From contig JAETRV010000009.1 of assembly GCA_021770005.1 (NCBI GenBank), forward strand, positions 1 through 64,000: a DNA stretch of 64,000 nucleotides, given 5' to 3'. Positions 60,493 through 64,000 of the stretch are shown here, piece after piece. The translations under genes and the position numbers were made by a program. The notes beneath the pieces are model-generated. The model saw only the letters and a list, made by a program, of their open reading frames with translations. It was not told the DNA's origin and did not search any database. Positions within the stretch are counted from its first letter, which is position 1. Every line of letters starts with the position of its first letter. The DNA comes from Anaerotruncus sp. GTDB taxonomy: Bacteria > Bacillota > Clostridia > Oscillospirales > Ruminococcaceae.

Positions 60493-61398
60493 TTGAGTAA
60501 TCCAAAATCCGGGACAATCAAGCTGTCCGCCGCCGCAAAGCGGGAGCAGAACTGGGGCTGGCTTATGGTGGCCCCTACCATTATCGGCCTGGTCGTGCTG
60601 AATGTCTGGCCGTTTATCCAGACGCTGTACGCCAGCTTCTGTGAGCATCTGGGCTTCGGCCATTACCGGTTCCTCGGCATCGGCAACTATACCACCATGT
60701 TCAAAAGCCCCGAGTTCTGGAAGGCGACCTGGAACACCATCTATTTCTGTATCCTGACGGTGCCGGTCGGTATCTTCCTCTCCCTGCTGGTGGCGATCCT
60801 GCTCAACGCCAAGGTCAAGGGCAAGAGCTTCTTCCGGTCGGTCTTCTTCCTGCCGATGGTCTGTGCCCCGGCTGCAATCACGATGGTCTGGCGCTGGATA
60901 TTCAACGGCGATTACGGCATCCTCAACCAGATGATGGGCACCAGCATTAACTGGGTCACCGATTCCAAGTTCGTTATGATCGCTTGTGCGGTTGTCGCGG
61001 TCTGGAGTGCGGTGGGTTATGATGCGGTCCTGCTGCTCTCCGGCTTGCAGAATATCTCCAAGTCCTACTACGAGGCAGCGGAGATCGACGGCGCCGGGAA
61101 GATCACCCAGTTCTTCCACATCACCCTGCCGATGGTTTCCCCCACCCTGTTCGTGGTGCTCATCATGCGTCTGATGGCTTCGATGAAGGTTTATGACCTC
61201 ATCTACATGATGGTTGAGGACACCAACCCCGCGCTCACCAGCGTGCAGAGCCTGATGTACCTGTTCTACCGCGAGTCGTTTGTGGCGAGCAACCGCGGCT
61301 ACGGTTCCGCAATCGTCATCTGGACCGTCTTCCTGATCGGCATTGTGACTGTCATCCAGTTTGTCGGTCAGAAGAAGTGGGTCAACTACGAAGTGTAA
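60493..61398 (+). CDS. Carbohydrate ABC transporter permease 1
   Basis: Multi-TM; EAAEIDGAGKITQFFHITLPMVSPTLFVVLI EAA motif. Confidence 0.95.
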   Translation: MSNPKSGTIKLSAAAKREQNWGWLMVAPTIIGLVVLNVWPFIQTLYASFCEHLGFGHYRFLGIGNYTTMFKSPEFWKATWNTIYFCILTVPVGIFLSLLVAILLNAKVKGKSFFRSVFFLPMVCAPAAITMVWRWIFNGDYGILNQMMGTSINWVTDSKFVMIACAVVAVWSAVGYDAVLLLSGLQNISKSYYEAAEIDGAGKITQFFHITLPMVSPTLFVVLIMRLMASMKVYDLIYMMVEDTNPALTSVQSLMYLFYRESFVASNRGYGSAIVIWTVFLIGIVTVIQFVGQKKWVNYEV

Positions 61399-61410
61399 GG
61401 AGGGATAACG

Positions 61411-62250
61411 ATGAATAAAAGTTCTATGGGACAGTCCAAAAAGATCGTTACCACCGTTACCTATGCTGCGCTTATCCTGGGCTCGATCGTGATGATCTTC
61501 CCGTTCCTCTGGATGATTCTCACCAGCTCTAAGACGGTCCCTGAGAGTATGCAGGTTCCGCCCACCATCTTCCCGGCGCAGGCCACCACCGAAAACTTCA
61601 CCAAGGTAATGGCTAGCCTGCCGTTCGTCAACCTGTATCTCAACACCGGACTGATGATCCTTTTCCGCGTGGTCTGCGCGGTGGCGTTCAGCTCGATGGC
61701 AGGCTATGCGTTTGCAAAGCTGCAGTTCAAGGGCAAAAACCTCCTGTTCAGCATTGTTCTGATCCAGATGATGCTGCCCAGCCAGATCTTTATCATCCCG
61801 CAGTACCAGATGGTCGCCAAGCTGGGCGCGGCAAATACCATCTTCGCGCTGGTATTCCCCGGCCTGGTCAGCGCGTTCGGTACCTTCTTCCTGCGGCAGG
61901 CATATCTGGGTATCCCCAATGAGATCGGCGAGGCTGCTTATCTTGACGGTTGTAACCAATGGCAGTCGTTCACCAAGGTGATGTTCCCACTCACCTCTTC
62001 GTCGGTGGCAGCGCTGACCGTCTTTACCGCGGTGTTCGCTTACGGAGACCTCATGTGGCCGCAGGTCGTCAACTCGGATGTCAAGATGATGACCCTCTCG
62101 GCCGGCCTTGCGAACCTGCGCGGGCAGTTCACCACCAACTTCCCGGTCATGATGGCCGGAAGCCTGCTGGCGATGCTCCCGATGGTGATCCTTTATCTGT
62201 TCTTCCAGCGCCAGTTCATTGAAGGCGTTGCGATGACCGGCGGTAAATAA
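61411..62250 (+). CDS. Carbohydrate ABC transporter permease 2
   Basis: Multi-TM; EIGEAAYLDGCNQWQSFTKVMFPLTSSSVAAL EAA motif; RBS aaggagg. Confidence 0.95.
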   Translation: MNKSSMGQSKKIVTTVTYAALILGSIVMIFPFLWMILTSSKTVPESMQVPPTIFPAQATTENFTKVMASLPFVNLYLNTGLMILFRVVCAVAFSSMAGYAFAKLQFKGKNLLFSIVLIQMMLPSQIFIIPQYQMVAKLGAANTIFALVFPGLVSAFGTFFLRQAYLGIPNEIGEAAYLDGCNQWQSFTKVMFPLTSSSVAALTVFTAVFAYGDLMWPQVVNSDVKMMTLSAGLANLRGQFTTNFPVMMAGSLLAMLPMVILYLFFQRQFIEGVAMTGGK

Positions 62251-62331
62251 TTCGTCGGCCTTCCAGCGGCTGGGTGGCTGTGCCACCCTCCGCGGGACGT
62301 GCGGAAGCCCCGGTCTTCCTTTCCGGAAGCG

Positions 62332-62372
62332 TGACAGCCCCGGCGCTGGTTTCGACCCGCTGGGGCTGTTGT
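62332..62372 (+). terminator. Rho-independent terminator
   Basis: acagccccggcgctggtttcgacccgctggggctgttgtttt. Confidence 0.75.
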
Positions 62373-62504
62373 TTTAAACAAATGCAGCTGGCTTTTTGGT
62401 CTCTTTTTTCTATCGTTCAGGATAGTGCTGGCTATTGCATCACATCTTAAAATTGCTTAAAATGATTGCAGCAAATTTTTATGTTTATGTGAGGAGATTC
62501 CACC

Positions 62505-64000
62505 ATGATCGTTCATGACAAAACAGGGGGGCTTTTCACCCTCCACACCCGCAATACCACCTACCAGATGAAAGCGGACAACTACCGGGTGCTGCTTCAC
62601 ACCTATTATGGCGCGCGGATCAGCGGGGGAGACCTGTCCTACCTGGTCCGGTATACCGACCGCGGCTTTTCGCCCAACCCCGGTGAGGTCGGGCACAACC
62701 GGGATTATTCGCTCGACACCCTGCCGCAAGAGTATTCCACCTGTGGCGTGGGGGATTTCCGCATCCCGTCACTCGACCTCGAACTAGAGGACGGCAGCCG
62801 GATCGCTGACCTGCGGTACACCGGGTTTGAGGTGCGGAAAGGCAAATACCAGCTCGAAGGTCTGCCCGCCTTTTTTGGGGACGAGCAGCAGGCCGAAACA
62901 CTGGTCCTCTTCCTGGAGGACACGGCCGCGCAGGTCGGGGTAGAGCTTTACTACGGGGTGTTCGAGGAATATGACCTGATTACCCGCGCTGCCCGGATTG
63001 TGAACCGGGGCAGCCATCCGGTCCGGCTGCGCCGCGCTACTTCGCTTTGTCTCGACTTCCAGCGCGCAGACCTCGACCTGATTACCTTCGACGGCGGACA
63101 TGTGATCGAGCGCTGCCCCTCCCGCACCCCCCTGCGCCAGGGCGTCCAGAGCGTAGGCAGCGTGCGTGGGACCTCCAGCCACCAGCATAACCCGTTTGTT
63201 GTCCTCTGCGACCACGAGGCAAACGAGGATTACGGGCTGTGCTATGGCGCTGCGATGGTTTACAGCGGTAACTTTGAGGCAGCGGTCGAACGTAGCCAGT
63301 TCGAGAGCAGCCGTCTGGTTATGGGGATCAATCCCTACCATTTCTGCTGGCCGCTTAACCCGGGAGAATCGTTTACCACCCCGGAAGCCGCCCTCATCTG
63401 CTCGACCTGTGGCCTCGCCCGGATGAGCCACCAGTTCCACCGCGCGATCCGTGAACACCTAATCCGAGACCCCTACAACGGCGCACGCCGCCCGGTCCTG
63501 ATTAACAACTGGGAGGCGACCGAATTCCATTTTGACGCGGATACACTCGTCTCGATCGCAAAAGAGGCGGCTTCGCTCGGTGTAGAGTTGTTTGTCATGG
63601 ATGATGGCTGGTTCACCAACCGGGATAGCGACCTGAGCGGCCTGGGAGACTGGGTGGTAGACCAGAACAAGCTGCCCGGCGGGCTGGAAGCACTGGTCCC
63701 CCGGATCAATGAGCTGGGGTTGCGGTTTGGGATGTGGATCGAACCGGAGATGGTCAGCGAGGACAGCCAGCTCTACCGCGAACACCCTGACTGGGCGCTG
63801 CGTGCGCCGGGCCGGGCCCAGACCCGCGGTCGCAGCCAGCTTGTGCTCGATTTTTCCCGCAAGGAAGTGCGCGACCATATCTATCAGGTTCTCAAGGAGG
63901 TGCTTTCGAGCGCCAACGTCACTTATATTAAATGGGATATGAACCGCAGCCTTTCGGATGTCTGGTCGGCAGGGCTTCCCGCCAACCGGCAGGGGGAGGT
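62505..64000 (+). CDS. GH36 alpha-galactosidase, 3' end beyond window
   Basis: Open frame from ATG 62505 to window end (absent from the ORF track because no stop): ELFVMDDGWFTNRDSDLSGLGDWVVDQNKLPGGLEALV, GLRFGMWIEPEMVSEDSQLYREHPDWAL, VTYIKWDMNRSLSD. Confidence 0.95.
   Translation, partial: MIVHDKTGGLFTLHTRNTTYQMKADNYRVLLHTYYGARISGGDLSYLVRYTDRGFSPNPGEVGHNRDYSLDTLPQEYSTCGVGDFRIPSLDLELEDGSRIADLRYTGFEVRKGKYQLEGLPAFFGDEQQAETLVLFLEDTAAQVGVELYYGVFEEYDLITRAARIVNRGSHPVRLRRATSLCLDFQRADLDLITFDGGHVIERCPSRTPLRQGVQSVGSVRGTSSHQHNPFVVLCDHEANEDYGLCYGAAMVYSGNFEAAVERSQFESSRLVMGINPYHFCWPLNPGESFTTPEAALICSTCGLARMSHQFHRAIREHLIRDPYNGARRPVLINNWEATEFHFDADTLVSIAKEAASLGVELFVMDDGWFTNRDSDLSGLGDWVVDQNKLPGGLEALVPRINELGLRFGMWIEPEMVSEDSQLYREHPDWALRAPGRAQTRGRSQLVLDFSRKEVRDHIYQVLKEVLSSANVTYIKWDMNRSLSDVWSAGLPANRQGE

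Noticed and set aside
59141-60517. 458-aa minus-strand ORF opposite the sugar-binding protein gene
   Set aside because: Antisense shadow; plus-strand protein has lipobox and solute-binding features.
60400-62286. 628-aa minus-strand ORF opposite the ABC permeases
   Set aside because: Shadow ORF in GC-rich coding DNA; low-complexity His/Arg/Asp-rich translation, and the plus-strand genes have clear families.

Overview
The window looks like a chromosomal segment of a Gram-positive anaerobe (Clostridia/Oscillospiraceae-like judging by gene content; inference only). It falls into four blocks. (1) ~0.5-24.8 kb: a large sugar-catabolism locus with LacI and RpiR regulators, two TIM-barrel sugar-phosphate isomerases, two dehydrogenases of the HIBADH and D-2-hydroxyacid types, two zinc-dependent alcohol dehydrogenases, two FGGY kinases, a SIS-domain isomerase, an Rbs-type ABC importer, and two separate split (two-subunit) transketolases. 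(2) ~24.9-29.6 kb: a small AT-rich island of unknown membrane/secreted proteins, an orphan histidine-kinase-like protein and GAPDH. (3) ~29.77-53.99 kb: a ~24 kb integrative element inserted into the 5' end of ychF. It is bounded by a 17-bp direct repeat (atgaaattaggaattgt) and encodes a tyrosine integrase, an excisionase, a frameshifted FtsK-like protein, a Rep-like protein, a YqaJ/DUF932 recombination module, Rpn-type nucleases, an MmeI-like restriction-methylation enzyme with an AlbA_2 (Schlafen-type) protein and a SLOG-fold protein, and many unknown small proteins. (4) 54-64 kb: ychF, a carbohydrate ABC transporter (UgpC-like ATPase, binding protein, two permeases), an AraC regulator, and a GH36 alpha-galactosidase cut by the window edge. 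The observations most worth following up are the ychF 5'-end integration that replaces promoter, RBS and first codons; the element's unusual cargo; and the doubled split-transketolase sugar pathway. No rRNA, tRNA or CRISPR array was recognised.
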